Shown: piece after piece, positions 25,524-34,657 of the stretch
How positions within the stretch are numbered: the first letter of the stretch is position 1
Layout of the letters: each line of letters opens with the position of its first letter
Source of the DNA: an uncultured Lentisphaerota bacterium
GTDB taxonomy: Bacteria > Verrucomicrobiota > Kiritimatiellia > RFP12 > UBA1067
Assembly: GCA_946413265.1 (NCBI GenBank)
Contig: CAMKJU010000014.1
Location: 1 to 58,909, forward strand
Direction of reading: 5' to 3'
Length of the DNA stretch: 58,909 nt
Made by a program: the position numbers and the translations under genes
The notes under the pieces: model-generated
What the model saw: only the letters and a program-made list of their open reading frames with translations
What the model was told of the DNA's origin: nothing
Database searches by the model: none

Positions 25524-26188
25524 ATCGTGTGGCAATCATCGGGGCCGGCCGTTTCGGCATGGCCCTTGCTGAGTCGCTTTCGGAGAGCGGCGAGGAGGTC
25601 CTGCTCTTCGAGCGCAACGGCAGCCTCGTGCAGTCTGCACTAAACGTGGTCTCCAGCGCCGTTCAGGGCGACGCGACGAGCGCGCGCGCGCTGGAGGACG
25701 CAGGCTTGAGGGAGTGCGACGTAGCAGTGGTGGCGATCGGGTCCAACGTGGAGGCGTCGCTCCTAGCGACGGCCAACTGCAAGGAGCTGGGCGTTGGCAC
25801 CGTGATCGCAAAGGCCACTAGCGAGCTGCACGGGAAAATCCTCGAGAAACTTGGCGCCGACCAGGTGATCTTCCCCGACCGCGAGAGCGCGCACCGCCTC
25901 GCGCGCAGCATAACGAACCGCGGGGCGTTTGATCTGCTGGAGATTTCCGAGGGCTACTCGATCGCCGAGATCAAGGTGCCGGAGGTCTGCAAGGACAAGA
26001 CCCTCGCACAGGCCGACTTGCGCAATCGCACGGGCGTGACGGTGCTCTGCATCCGGCGCCTCGACGAGAACCCCAAGAAGCCGCGCGCGATCATCGTGCC
26101 GGGTCCGAACGACCAGATCCATGCGGACGACAAGCTGATCGTGTTCGGCACCACGAAGCAGATCGACAACTTGGCCAACGAGAGCTGA
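25520..26188 (+). CDS. trkA: TrkA/KtrA-type K+ channel regulatory subunit
   Basis: This 222-residue protein has one RCK unit. The Rossmann domain begins VAIIGAGRFGMALAESLSES, with GDATSARALEDAGLRECDVA and QVIFPDRESAHRLARSI. The TrkA-C domain (about 135-222) includes IAEIKVPEVCKDKTLAQADL and NDQIHADDKLIVFGTTKQID. Such proteins bind NAD(H) or ATP and gate a membrane K+ translocator (TrkH/KtrB). No translocator gene is near, so the partner must be elsewhere. The start codon is GTG at 25520, overlapping the lipoprotein stop, with AAGGAGG upstream. Confidence 0.92.
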   Translation: MNRVAIIGAGRFGMALAESLSESGEEVLLFERNGSLVQSALNVVSSAVQGDATSARALEDAGLRECDVAVVAIGSNVEASLLATANCKELGVGTVIAKATSELHGKILEKLGADQVIFPDRESAHRLARSITNRGAFDLLEISEGYSIAEIKVPEVCKDKTLAQADLRNRTGVTVLCIRRLDENPKKPRAIIVPGPNDQIHADDKLIVFGTTKQIDNLANES

Positions 26189-26194
26189 ATTTAT

Positions 26195-26311
26195 GATTGT
26201 TCACAAATGGCAATTGGCACAATTGTTCACAAATCACAAATGTCAATTTTTACAGATATTTGTATTTGTGGCAATGGTGGCATTTGTGAACAATTGAGAT
26301 TTGTGAACAAT
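26195..26311. repeat. Nested inverted-repeat array of ATTGTTCACAAAT between trkA and trpB
   Basis: The 13-mer ATTGTTCACAAAT occurs forward at 26196 and 26222, and reversed at 26282 and 26299. They nest: the outer arms pair (26196-26208 with 26299-26311), then 15-bp inner arms (26220-26234 with 26282-26296), then CACAAAT/ATTTGTG (26235-26241 with 26264-26270). The region is far AT-richer than its surroundings. It could be an operator array for the downstream gene, an attenuator-like hairpin or a small mobile palindrome. Confidence 0.85.
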
Positions 26312-26331
26312 AGAAAACCAAAGGAAAGTCA

Positions 26332-27702
26332 ATGAACAACGACAGCATTCCCTACAAGACCTATCTGACCGAGGCCGAGGTGCCCACTGCCTGGTACAAC
26401 CTGCGCGCGGACATGCAGAAGAAGCCAGCGCCGCTGTTGAACCCTGGCACGCTCCAGCCCGTTACGGCCGAGGAACTGGAGCATGTGTTTTGCACGGAGC
26501 TGGTGAAGCAGGAGCTGGACGACACGACGCCGTTCATTCCGATTCCCGACGAGGTGCAGAAGTTCTATCGGATGTTCCGTCCCTCGCCGCTCATCCGCGC
26601 CTACTTCCTCGAGCGCGCGCTCGGTACGCCGGCGAAGATATACTACAAGTTCGAGGGCAACAACACGTCCGGCTCGCACAAGCTCAACAGCGCCGTCGCG
26701 CAGGCGTACTACGCGAAGGCGCAGGGGCTGAAGGGCGTGACCACCGAGACCGGCGCGGGACAGTGGGGCACCGCGCTCTCGATGGCGTGCGCGTTCTTCG
26801 GACTCGACTGTCAGGTGTACATGGTGAAGTGCTCCTACGAGCAGAAGCCGTTCCGCCGCGAGGTGATGCGCACGTACGGGGCGAACGTCACGCCGTCGCC
26901 CTCGATGAAGACGAACGTGGGCCGTGCGATCAACGCCGCGCATCCGGGCACGACCGGTTCGCTCGGCTGCGCGATCTCGGAGGCGGTCGAGGCGGCGGTT
27001 TCGCAGGAGGGCTACCGCTACGTACTCGGATCGGTACTCGCGCAGGTGCTGCTGCACCAGTCGATCATCGGACTTGAGGCGAAGGCGGCGTTCGACAAGC
27101 TGGGCGTGAAGCCGGATGTGATCATCGGCTGCGCGGGCGGTGGGTCGAACCTCGGCGGGCTCATCGCGCCGTTCATGGGCGAGAAGCTGCGCGGCGAGGC
27201 GGACTACCGCATCATCGCGGTGGAGCCGGCGAGTTGTCCGTCGTTCACGCGCGGACGCTACGCCTACGACTTCTGCGACACGGGCAAGGTGTGTCCGCTC
27301 CAGAAGATGTACACGCTCGGGCACGACTTCATCCCGTCCGCGAGCCACGCGGGCGGCCTCCGCTACCACGGCATGAGCGCCACGCTCTCGGAGCTGTACG
27401 ACCAGAAGATGATGGAGGCGCGCGCGGTGGAGCAGACGAGCGTGTTCGCGGCGGCGGAGCAGTTCGCGCGCGTGGAGGGCATCCTGCCCGCGCCAGAGTC
27501 GAGCCACGCGATCCGCGCGGCGATTGACGAGGCGCTCCGCTGCAAGGCGGAGGGCAAGGAGGAGACGATCCTCTTCGGCCTCACCGGCACGGGCTATTTC
27601 GACATGGTCGCCTACGAGAAGTTCAACGACGGCTCGATGTGCGACTACCTGCCGACTGACGCCGACCTCGCCGCGAGCTTCGCGAAGTTGCCCAAGGTCT
27701 AA
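26332..27702 (+). CDS. trpB2: Tryptophan synthase beta-like protein, TrpB2 type
   Basis: The 456-residue PLP enzyme has the longer TrpB2 layout, with an N-terminal extension of about 60 residues (WYNLRADMQKKPAPLLNPGT) before RPSPLIRAYFLERALG. The PLP lysine is K117 in EGNNTSGSHKLNSAVAQ. TETGAGQWGTALSMACAFFG, VIIGCAGGGSNLGG and the serine-rich FGLTGTGYFDM phosphate-binding tail are present. It condenses serine with indole; TrpB2 often works without TrpA, and no trpA is nearby. AAAGGAAAG precedes the ATG. Upstream lies the nested inverted repeat array that may control it. Confidence 0.93.
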   Translation: MNNDSIPYKTYLTEAEVPTAWYNLRADMQKKPAPLLNPGTLQPVTAEELEHVFCTELVKQELDDTTPFIPIPDEVQKFYRMFRPSPLIRAYFLERALGTPAKIYYKFEGNNTSGSHKLNSAVAQAYYAKAQGLKGVTTETGAGQWGTALSMACAFFGLDCQVYMVKCSYEQKPFRREVMRTYGANVTPSPSMKTNVGRAINAAHPGTTGSLGCAISEAVEAAVSQEGYRYVLGSVLAQVLLHQSIIGLEAKAAFDKLGVKPDVIIGCAGGGSNLGGLIAPFMGEKLRGEADYRIIAVEPASCPSFTRGRYAYDFCDTGKVCPLQKMYTLGHDFIPSASHAGGLRYHGMSATLSELYDQKMMEARAVEQTSVFAAAEQFARVEGILPAPESSHAIRAAIDEALRCKAEGKEETILFGLTGTGYFDMVAYEKFNDGSMCDYLPTDADLAASFAKLPKV

Positions 27703-27730
27703 CCCCAATATACAGGGAGAAACAATTGGT

Positions 27731-30700
27731 ATGAGGAAAATGTTCTCAATCGCTGCGGCGGTATGTGTCGCGGCGGGGACTGCGTATGCGGCGATTGAAA
27801 TCCGGTCGGACTATCCCGGCGGGAACGTCAAGGTCGATAAGATCGACGAGGCGGCGAACGCCGTCGTGCTGCGGCCCGACCTCCGAGACACGAAGGGCAA
27901 CTGGTTCTACTGGGACTTTACCGTGCGGCGGTCGCGGGGCGACCGCCCTACCGAATTGCGGTCGCGGAGCGCGACCCTCCCGGGTGGCGGCTCGCCGGGG
28001 ATGGCTAGCCCTACCGAGCGGACGATCCATTTCCAGTTCCCGAAGAACGGATGCGACTACCTTGCCTCGCTCGGCCCGGCGTTCAGCCGCGACGGCGGGA
28101 AGACCTGGCGGTGGTTGAATGCGGACGGCAAACGGCATGAGCCGAAGAATGCGTTCGACTACACCTTTGCGGCGGACGAGACCGAGACGCGTTTCGCGAC
28201 GTCGATTCCGTATTTGCAGAAGGACTGGGATGCGGCGAGCGCGCGCTGGCGCGGGAAGGACGGCGTGAAGTTCGACGTGCTCTGCAAGTCGCAGAGCGGC
28301 CGCCGCGACACGGAGCTGCTGCGCATCTCGTGTCGGAATGGGAAGGCGAAGTGGCTGTTCGCATACACCGCCCGCCACCATGCCTGCGAGACGACGGCGA
28401 ATCCGGTCATGGAGGGAATCATTGACGAAATCCTCTCCGGCTCGCCGGAGGGCGAGTGGGTTCGCGACAACGCCGACTGCGTGTTCGTGCCGTTTATGGA
28501 CAAGGATGGCGTGGAGGATGGCGACCAGGGGAAGAACCGGCGTCCACACGACCACAACCGCGACTACGTTGCGGGCATCTACACGTCCGTGCGGGCCTGG
28601 AAGGAACTGCTTGTGCGCGAATCGCACGGGAAGAAGATCGTGTTCTTCGACCTTCATTCTCCGCACGTGAGAAGCTATCCACGCTGTCCCGAGCAGGACT
28701 GCGCGTTCACGTTCGGGTCGTTGAGCCAATGGCACAACGTGCACATCAACGCATTCCGCCGCAACTGGGCTGAGACGTCTAGGGGCGGTGCGCTTGCATA
28801 CGACGGGAAGAACGACATCAAGGCGGGAACGGGCTATTCAGTCAAAATGGAAAAAGACCGCGCGGCCGGGCTGGCGACGTCGCGGCAGTGGGTCGAGGCG
28901 CAGCCGAACTGCTGGGCGAGCCTCTGCTGCGAATTCGGCTATTCGCTCTGCAACGGCATCTATTCGCAGGACGGTGGACGCGAACTTGGCCACAATCTCC
29001 TGAAGGCCGAGGTGAGAACGGTGGCCGGTTCCAAATCCGGCGACATTGTCCTGTTCGACGCGGCGTCCGCCGACGCGTCGCGAATCTCCGCGCAGGACGG
29101 CGCGGTGTTTTCGCTCTCCAACGGGTTGCTGACCGTGAAGACGAATCCTTCCGATACCTATCCTGGCATCTGCATCGCCGGCAAATGGGACCTCTCCCGC
29201 TACGGACGCATCGAGGTGGAGTTCGTGAACGGCGGCATCAACGGGAAGTACACGTTACGGCTCCTCAATCCCGGCGGCGATCCGGGGAAGCAAAAAGGCA
29301 GCATGGTGTACAAGCTTCCGATCAGAAACGAGGCACACGCCGTGCTGGGCACAAACATGAATTCGTCCTATTCGAATCTCAACGCAATCGCCGAACGATT
29401 GAAACCGCTCCGCGTTTGGGCGCTCCCGTACGCGGCGGGCGTGCCGTACGAGATGTACAAGTCGCGCAAGTCCGCGCCGCAGTCTGGAATCGGGCAGCTC
29501 GATCGGAAGGACGTCGTGCAGGTGGCGGTCTACATCAACCAGCCGAAGCTGCCGCACACGTGGAGCGTGAAGCGCATCGTCGCGAAGAAAGAGGCGAAGC
29601 CGCTGGCGACGGGTGCCGCGCAGGAGTGGACGAAGCTTTCGGAGAAGGAGTTCTTCCCGTTCCTCGACAAGTACGGACAGTTCCGCCACAAGGACTGGCC
29701 GGACAAAATCCATTCGGACGCCGACTTCGCCCGCCAGCGCGCGAAAGAGGAGAAGGACCTCGCCGCGCATCCGGGTCCGAAGGGCTGGGACAAGTGGGGC
29801 GGCTGGGTGGACGGTCCACAGTTGCCGAAGACCGGTGGCTTCTCGACGACGAAGTGGAACGGCAAGTGGTGGATTGTCGATCCCGACGGACACCTCTGGT
29901 GGAGCCACGGTCCCGTGCGCGTGCTGCCGTCGAGCGCGATGACGCCGCTCGCGACGCCCGCCGGAGATCGTTCCGGCTGGTTCGCGGAGCTGCCGAAGCG
30001 CGACGATCCCGTGTTCGGCGCGTTCTACGAGACGCGCGACGAACTGCTCTGGCCCTACTACGGCAAGCGCGGCATCGACAAGGTGTACGACTTCTCCGCC
30101 GCGAACATCCGCCGGAAGTACGGCGAGAAATGGTTCGAGACGTGGGCCGACCTCGCGCACCGCCGTCTGCGGAGCTGGAGCTGCAACACGATCGCCAATT
30201 CGTCCGACAAGCGCATCTGCCTCATGGACCGCACGCCCTACACGGAGCGCTTCGAGATCCACGCGCGTCCGATCGCCGGACACAAGGGCGGCTGGTGGGA
30301 GTTCTGCGATCCGTTCGACCCGTCGTTCCGCGCCGAGGCGCGTCGCATGACGGAGGTGTACAAGGCCGAGATCGACGATCCTTGGTGCTTCGGCTTCTTT
30401 GTTGATAATGAGCACCACTGGGGCGCGGCGCACACGTTCGGGGTTTCCACGTTGAAGTCGCCCGCCGACCAGCCGTGCAAGGCCGTGTTCCGCGACAGGC
30501 TCAAGGCGAAGTACGGTACGGTCGCCAAACTCAACGCCGCGTGGGGGATGTCGTACAAGGACTGGGACGATTTCCTGCGCGTGATGAAGGAGCCGAAGTC
30601 GTTCAAGGGCGCGAAGGCCGATCTTGAGGTGTTCTCGTCCGAGATCGCCGAGAACTACTTCCGCATCATCCGTGAGGAACTGAAGCGCGCGAACCCCGGC

Positions 30701-31156
30701 AAGCTGTATCTTGGCTGTCGCTGGGCGGGCAGTGCGCCGGCGTTCACGGTGAAGGCGGCGGCGAAGTACTGCGACGTGTTGAGCTACAACGTCTATCGCA
30801 AGGAGATGAGCGGCTTCAAGCTGCCGGAGGGAATCGACGCGCCGGTGATGATCGGCGAGTTCCACTTCGGCGCGCTCGACCGCGGGCCGTTCTGTCCGGG
30901 GTTGATCCTCCTGCGCGACCAGAAGCACCGCGCCGAGACGTACAAGGAGTACGTGCGCACGTCGCTTGAGCATCCGCAGATCGTGGGCGTGCACTGGCAT
31001 CAGTTCTCCGACCAGGCCACGTCCGGCCGTTTCGACGGCGAGAACATGCAGGTGGGCTGGACGGACGTGTGCGACACGCCGTACTGGGATACGATCGCGG
31101 CGGTCCGCGAAATCGGCGCGAAAATCTACGAGATCCGCGCCTGCGGTTCGCGCTGA
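27731..31156 (+). CDS. Secreted fusion of M14 carboxypeptidase-like and GH50 agarase-like domains
   Basis: The protein has 1141 residues; its signal peptide ends near AYA. Residues of about 120-420 look like an M14 zinc carboxypeptidase: RHHACETTANPVMEGIIDEI carries the H-x-x-E zinc pair, and VPFMDKDGVEDGDQGKNRRP followed by HNRDYVAG matches the M14 core. Residues of about 700-1130 form a TIM barrel resembling GH50/GH42 enzymes, with likely catalytic Glu in FFVDNEHHWG and APVMIGEFHFGA. A beta-rich region lies between (about 430-650). GH50 members are beta-agarases, but gut relatives may cut other galactans. An AGGGAGA site precedes the ATG. Residues of about 66-96 derive from three palindromic repeats. 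Confidence 0.8.
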   Translation: MRKMFSIAAAVCVAAGTAYAAIEIRSDYPGGNVKVDKIDEAANAVVLRPDLRDTKGNWFYWDFTVRRSRGDRPTELRSRSATLPGGGSPGMASPTERTIHFQFPKNGCDYLASLGPAFSRDGGKTWRWLNADGKRHEPKNAFDYTFAADETETRFATSIPYLQKDWDAASARWRGKDGVKFDVLCKSQSGRRDTELLRISCRNGKAKWLFAYTARHHACETTANPVMEGIIDEILSGSPEGEWVRDNADCVFVPFMDKDGVEDGDQGKNRRPHDHNRDYVAGIYTSVRAWKELLVRESHGKKIVFFDLHSPHVRSYPRCPEQDCAFTFGSLSQWHNVHINAFRRNWAETSRGGALAYDGKNDIKAGTGYSVKMEKDRAAGLATSRQWVEAQPNCWASLCCEFGYSLCNGIYSQDGGRELGHNLLKAEVRTVAGSKSGDIVLFDAASADASRISAQDGAVFSLSNGLLTVKTNPSDTYPGICIAGKWDLSRYGRIEVEFVNGGINGKYTLRLLNPGGDPGKQKGSMVYKLPIRNEAHAVLGTNMNSSYSNLNAIAERLKPLRVWALPYAAGVPYEMYKSRKSAPQSGIGQLDRKDVVQVAVYINQPKLPHTWSVKRIVAKKEAKPLATGAAQEWTKLSEKEFFPFLDKYGQFRHKDWPDKIHSDADFARQRAKEEKDLAAHPGPKGWDKWGGWVDGPQLPKTGGFSTTKWNGKWWIVDPDGHLWWSHGPVRVLPSSAMTPLATPAGDRSGWFAELPKRDDPVFGAFYETRDELLWPYYGKRGIDKVYDFSAANIRRKYGEKWFETWADLAHRRLRSWSCNTIANSSDKRICLMDRTPYTERFEIHARPIAGHKGGWWEFCDPFDPSFRAEARRMTEVYKAEIDDPWCFGFFVDNEHHWGAAHTFGVSTLKSPADQPCKAVFRDRLKAKYGTVAKLNAAWGMSYKDWDDFLRVMKEPKSFKGAKADLEVFSSEIAENYFRIIREELKRANPGKLYLGCRWAGSAPAFTVKAAAKYCDVLSYNVYRKEMSGFKLPEGIDAPVMIGEFHFGALDRGPFCPGLILLRDQKHRAETYKEYVRTSLEHPQIVGVHWHQFSDQATSGRFDGENMQVGWTDVCDTPYWDTIAAVREIGAKIYEIRACGSR
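27927..28016 (+). repeat. Cluster of three palindromes in frame in the M14-GH50 gene
   Basis: GGCGGTCGC-GGG-GCGACCGCC followed by CTACC (27927-27952) is identical to a unit at 46532-46557 in the GH89-like gene. Next come a GGTCGCG/CGCGACC hairpin (about 27960-27976) and a GGCGGCTCGCC-type unit ending CCCTACC (about 27985-28014). Together they encode an Arg/Ser/Gly-rich loop early in the protein. Confidence 0.85.
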
Positions 31157-31193
31157 AAAGTGCGACAACTTTCGCATTGCGCTCACTTTCGGC

Positions 31194-31222
31194 TTGCGAA
31201 ACGGGCCGAAAAGCGATATAAT
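31194..31222 (+). promoter_or_regulatory. Promoter of pckG
   Basis: TTGCGA (31194-31199), a 17-nt spacer, and TATAAT (31217-31222). A near-perfect -10 with the TTGCG -35 common in this window. The leader of about 50 nt carries TAAGGAG 11 nt before the ATG. Confidence 0.87.
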
Positions 31223-31277
31223 ACCACCCAATTTTCAACCGGGCATGTGCCCGGCAACTGTAAGGAGTAAACGAGAC

Positions 31278-33230
31278 ATGGCTAAGACGCCCAAATTCGC
31301 CAACGCGAAGGTGTTCGCGTGGGTTGACAAGTGGAACAAAATCTGCACGCCCGACAAGATCGTGGTCGTGAAGGGCACGAAGAAGGAGCACATCGACATC
31401 TGCGAGATGATGGTCAAGAAGGGCCAGTTCATCAAGCTGAACCCGAAGACGCGTCCGGAGTGCTACCTCGCCCGTTCGCACGAGAGCGACGTGGCGCGCG
31501 TCGAAGGGCGCACGTTCATCTGTTCGAAGAAGGAAATCGACGCGGGTCCCACGAACCACTGGATGGACCCCGACCAGATGAAGAAGCTCATGCTCAAGAG
31601 CTACAAGGGCTGCATGAAGGGCCGCACGATGTACGTGATCCCGTTCGCGATGGGCCCGATCGGCAACCCGATCACCCAGTACGGCATCGAGATCACGGAC
31701 TCGCCGTACGTCGTCGTGAACATGAACATCATGACGCGCACGGGCGACGCCGTGATGAAGCACCTCGGCAAGGACGGCGACTTCATCCCCTGCATCCACT
31801 CCGTGGGCGCGCCGCTCAAGAAGGGTCAGAAGGACGTCGCGTGGCCCTGCGCGAAGAAGATCGAGGATAAGTTCATCACGCAGTTCCCGGAAGACCGCCA
31901 GATCTGGTCGTTCGGTTCGGGCTACGGCGGGAACGCCCTCCTCGGCAAGAAGTGCTTCGCGCTCCGCATCGCGTCGAAGCTCGCGAAGGACCAGGGCTGG
32001 ATGGCCGAGCACATGCTCATACTCACGCTCACCTCGCCTGAGAAGAAGCAGTACCACGTCACGGCGGCGTTCCCGTCTGCCTGCGGCAAGACGAACCTCG
32101 CGATGATGCTTCCGAAGCTCCCGGGCTGGAAGCTCCAGACGATCGGCGACGACATCGCGTGGCTCAAGCCGGGCGACGACGGCCGCCTCTACGCGATCAA
32201 CCCCGAGAACGGCTTCTTCGGCGTCGCGCCGGGTACCTCGATGGACTCGAACCCGAACGCGCTCAAGAGCTGCAAGAAGGGCACGATCTTCACGAACGTC
32301 GTGCTTACCCCCGATGGCGACATCTGGTGGGAGGACATGGGCATCAAGGCTCCGAAGGAAGGCGTTGACTGGAAGGGCAATCCCTGCTACGTCTGCGCGG
32401 ACGATCCGTACCGCATGGGCCCGAAGCCCGGCATGACGAAGGCCGAGATCAAGGCCGCCGGCTACGTGGCCGCCCACAAGAACAGCCGCTTCACGGCTCC
32501 GGCGGAGAACTGCCCGGTGCTCGACAAGGCCGGCTTCAACGGCCTCTACAACAAGAAGCCCACTGGCGTGCCGATCGACGCGATCCTCTTCGGCGGACGC
32601 CGTCCGTCGACGATCCCGCTGGTGAACGAGGCGAAGAGCTGGACGCACGGCGTGTTCATGGGTTCCGCCGCGGGTTCCGAGGTCACCGCCGCCGTCATCT
32701 CCGACCAGATCGGCCAGGTCCGCCGCGACCCGATGGCGATGCTTCCGTTCTTCGGCTACAACGTGGCCGACTACTTCCAGCACTGGCTGGAGATGGAGCG
32801 CACCTCCGCCGACGCGACGAAGCTCCCGAAGATCTACTTCGTGAACTGGTTCCGCAAGGGCGACGACGGCCGCTTCATGTGGCCGGGCTTCGGCGACAAC
32901 AGCCGCGTCCTCAAGTGGATCTGCCAGCGCATCGAGGGCCAGGTCGAGGCCAACGAGACCGCGATCGGCAACATCCCGTTCGCCAAGGACATCGATCTCG
33001 CCAACAACGACGAGAAGGCGAAGTTCCACGTCGTCAAGGAAGACCTCGAGGAGATCCTCAAGGTCGACGTCGAGGGCTGGAAGAAGGAGATCGCCACGGT
33101 CGGCGCCTCGTACGACGAGTACGACGCGAAGCCGTCGAAGGACTCCACGGTGAAGTCCACGACCGCGCACCGCGTGCCGAAGGCGCTCCGCCAGGTTCTC
33201 GCCGACGTGTCCGCAGCGTTGGCGAAGTAA
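31278..33230 (+). CDS. pckG: Phosphoenolpyruvate carboxykinase (GTP)
   Basis: The 650-residue enzyme interconverts oxaloacetate plus GTP with PEP, CO2 and GDP. GTP-type hallmarks are visible: FPSACGKTNLAMM at 265-277 (P-loop with the hyper-reactive Cys269), the metal/substrate stretch KLPGWKLQTIGDDIAWLKPG, GVAPGTSMDSNPNA, GIKAPKEGVDWKG and PIDAILFGGRRPSTIPLV. Length is slightly above the usual 600-620 residues. In fermenters it often runs toward oxaloacetate to feed succinate or propionate production. The ATG at 31278 is set by the ribosome site; the frame upstream lies inside the previous gene. Codon use is strongly biased, fitting high expression, and it has its own strong promoter. Confidence 0.97.
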   Translation: MAKTPKFANAKVFAWVDKWNKICTPDKIVVVKGTKKEHIDICEMMVKKGQFIKLNPKTRPECYLARSHESDVARVEGRTFICSKKEIDAGPTNHWMDPDQMKKLMLKSYKGCMKGRTMYVIPFAMGPIGNPITQYGIEITDSPYVVVNMNIMTRTGDAVMKHLGKDGDFIPCIHSVGAPLKKGQKDVAWPCAKKIEDKFITQFPEDRQIWSFGSGYGGNALLGKKCFALRIASKLAKDQGWMAEHMLILTLTSPEKKQYHVTAAFPSACGKTNLAMMLPKLPGWKLQTIGDDIAWLKPGDDGRLYAINPENGFFGVAPGTSMDSNPNALKSCKKGTIFTNVVLTPDGDIWWEDMGIKAPKEGVDWKGNPCYVCADDPYRMGPKPGMTKAEIKAAGYVAAHKNSRFTAPAENCPVLDKAGFNGLYNKKPTGVPIDAILFGGRRPSTIPLVNEAKSWTHGVFMGSAAGSEVTAAVISDQIGQVRRDPMAMLPFFGYNVADYFQHWLEMERTSADATKLPKIYFVNWFRKGDDGRFMWPGFGDNSRVLKWICQRIEGQVEANETAIGNIPFAKDIDLANNDEKAKFHVVKEDLEEILKVDVEGWKKEIATVGASYDEYDAKPSKDSTVKSTTAHRVPKALRQVLADVSAALAK

Positions 33231-33236
33231 GGCCGC

Positions 33237-34592
33237 ATGAGCATTACGATCAACAGACGTGGATTCGTATGCGGCATTGCCGCCGCAGCGGCGTCAGCTG
33301 CTGCGGCGGCAGATAAAAACAAATCTGCCGCTGGGACGAAGTCCCGCTCCGGGGAGCCGCCTGCAAAAAAGGTAAAGCCCGGAAAGCTGATCGCGTCCGC
33401 GCCCGTCCTTCAGAACGCGGCCGAGACGTCGATGGGCGTGGCGTTCGCCGTCACGGCGGACGCGAGTGGCTGGGTGGACGTGTCGCAGTCTCCCGACATG
33501 AGCGGCGCAGTGCGCGTGTTCTCCGGTGGCACCGGCCTGATGGACGTGAATGACAAGGTCGCGCTCATCCGCATTCGCGGCCTGAAGCCCGCGACGCGCT
33601 ACTGGTACCGCATCGGCGCGGACCGCATCGTCTTCAAGGGCGGATACGACATGACAAACCTCGGCCCGGAGGTGGACGAGAAGGTGCATTCCTTCAAGAC
33701 TCTGGGCGCGAGTGTGCAGGGCGGTTCCTTCTGCGTGATCAACGACACGCACGACCGCAAGCCCGTCCTCGACCAGGTGTTGACGAAGATCGAGGAGCTG
33801 AAGCCGTCCGTGGTGATCTGGAACGGCGACGCCTCCAACACATCGGAGACGATCGAGACGGCGATGGGGATCTTCATACACACGCACGAGAGACATCCCG
33901 AATACGCCGCTGACACGCCGTACATGTTCATCAACGGCAACCACGACTTCCGCGGACGCTTCAATCGGCGCCTCTGCGACCTGATGATGTTCCGTGAGCC
34001 GACCGAGCGCGCCCCCGAGTACGCGGAGCTGGGACGCAACTTCGTGCAGCGTCTTGGCGACATCGCGCTCATCGGTCTGGATACGGGGGAGGACAAACTC
34101 GACTCCAACAAGAAGTTCGCAGGCATCTTCCGCATGGCGGAGTACCGCAAGTTGCAGACGCGCTGGCTCGCGGAGGCCATCGATACGCCTGCCGTGAAGG
34201 AGGCGAAGTTCAAGGTGGCGTTCTGCCACATTCCGCTTTTCGATCCACGGCCCGACCAGAACCCCGGCGACATCGCGCCGGATGACGAGTCGCCACTCTA
34301 CAAGAACAACTGGGCGTCATGGCAGCGGACGTGCGCGAAGCTCTGGGGACCGATCCTCGCTAAGGCGGGCGTTCAGCTCGTCGTGTGCGCGCACCAGCAC
34401 TGCTTCCGCTACAACGCGCCGGAGCCGGGGCGTCCGTGGGCGCACCTCGTGGGCGGTGGCTGCAACGGGGTCAACGCGAACAAGAATCTGTTCCCCACCG
34501 TAATTGAAGGCAAGGTGATTGACGGAAAACTCTCAATCACCGTACACGATGTGCTCTACAAGCGCGTGGTCTTCCAGCAGTCCTTCGCCTAA
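33237..34592 (+). CDS. Exported metallophosphatase, purple-acid-phosphatase-like
   Basis: The 451-residue protein starts MSITINRRGFVCGIAAAAAS, a twin-arginine-type export signal. A fibronectin-like N-terminal domain (about 50-150, RGLKPATRYWYRIGADRIVF) precedes the calcineurin-like phosphoesterase domain. Its metal ligands are recognisable: VINDTHDRK, VVIWNGDASN, MFINGNHDFRG, VAFCHIPLFD and VCAHQHCFRYN (the GHxH motif appears as AHQH). It should hydrolyse phosphomonoesters or diesters outside the cytoplasm; the substrate is unknown. It begins 7 nt after pckG and may be cotranscribed. The composite repeat at 34609-34657 follows and could terminate transcription. Confidence 0.85.
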   Translation: MSITINRRGFVCGIAAAAASAAAAADKNKSAAGTKSRSGEPPAKKVKPGKLIASAPVLQNAAETSMGVAFAVTADASGWVDVSQSPDMSGAVRVFSGGTGLMDVNDKVALIRIRGLKPATRYWYRIGADRIVFKGGYDMTNLGPEVDEKVHSFKTLGASVQGGSFCVINDTHDRKPVLDQVLTKIEELKPSVVIWNGDASNTSETIETAMGIFIHTHERHPEYAADTPYMFINGNHDFRGRFNRRLCDLMMFREPTERAPEYAELGRNFVQRLGDIALIGLDTGEDKLDSNKKFAGIFRMAEYRKLQTRWLAEAIDTPAVKEAKFKVAFCHIPLFDPRPDQNPGDIAPDDESPLYKNNWASWQRTCAKLWGPILAKAGVQLVVCAHQHCFRYNAPEPGRPWAHLVGGGCNGVNANKNLFPTVIEGKVIDGKLSITVHDVLYKRVVFQQSFA

Positions 34593-34608
34593 CCAAAGAA
34601 TAGGCGCC

Positions 34609-34657
34609 ACAGCAAGCGTACAACAGCAAGCTGGAGCGACCGCGCTTGTCGCGGTCG
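34609..34657 (+). repeat. 49-bp two-part repeat, intergenic copy
   Basis: The 22-mer (34609-34630), 6 nt (CTGGAG), then CGACCGCG-CTTGT-CGCGGTCG (34637-34657), followed by TTTGTGTTTG. The order and spacing are the same as at 3221-3269, and compensated stem changes keep the pairing. Placed after the phosphatase gene it may act as a transcription terminator. The rest of the gap up to 34793 shows nothing further. Confidence 0.88.

Noticed and set aside
30816..33170. A 784-codon minus-strand frame across pckG
   Set aside because: Antisense shadow of pckG and its upstream neighbour; no motif, no ribosome site.
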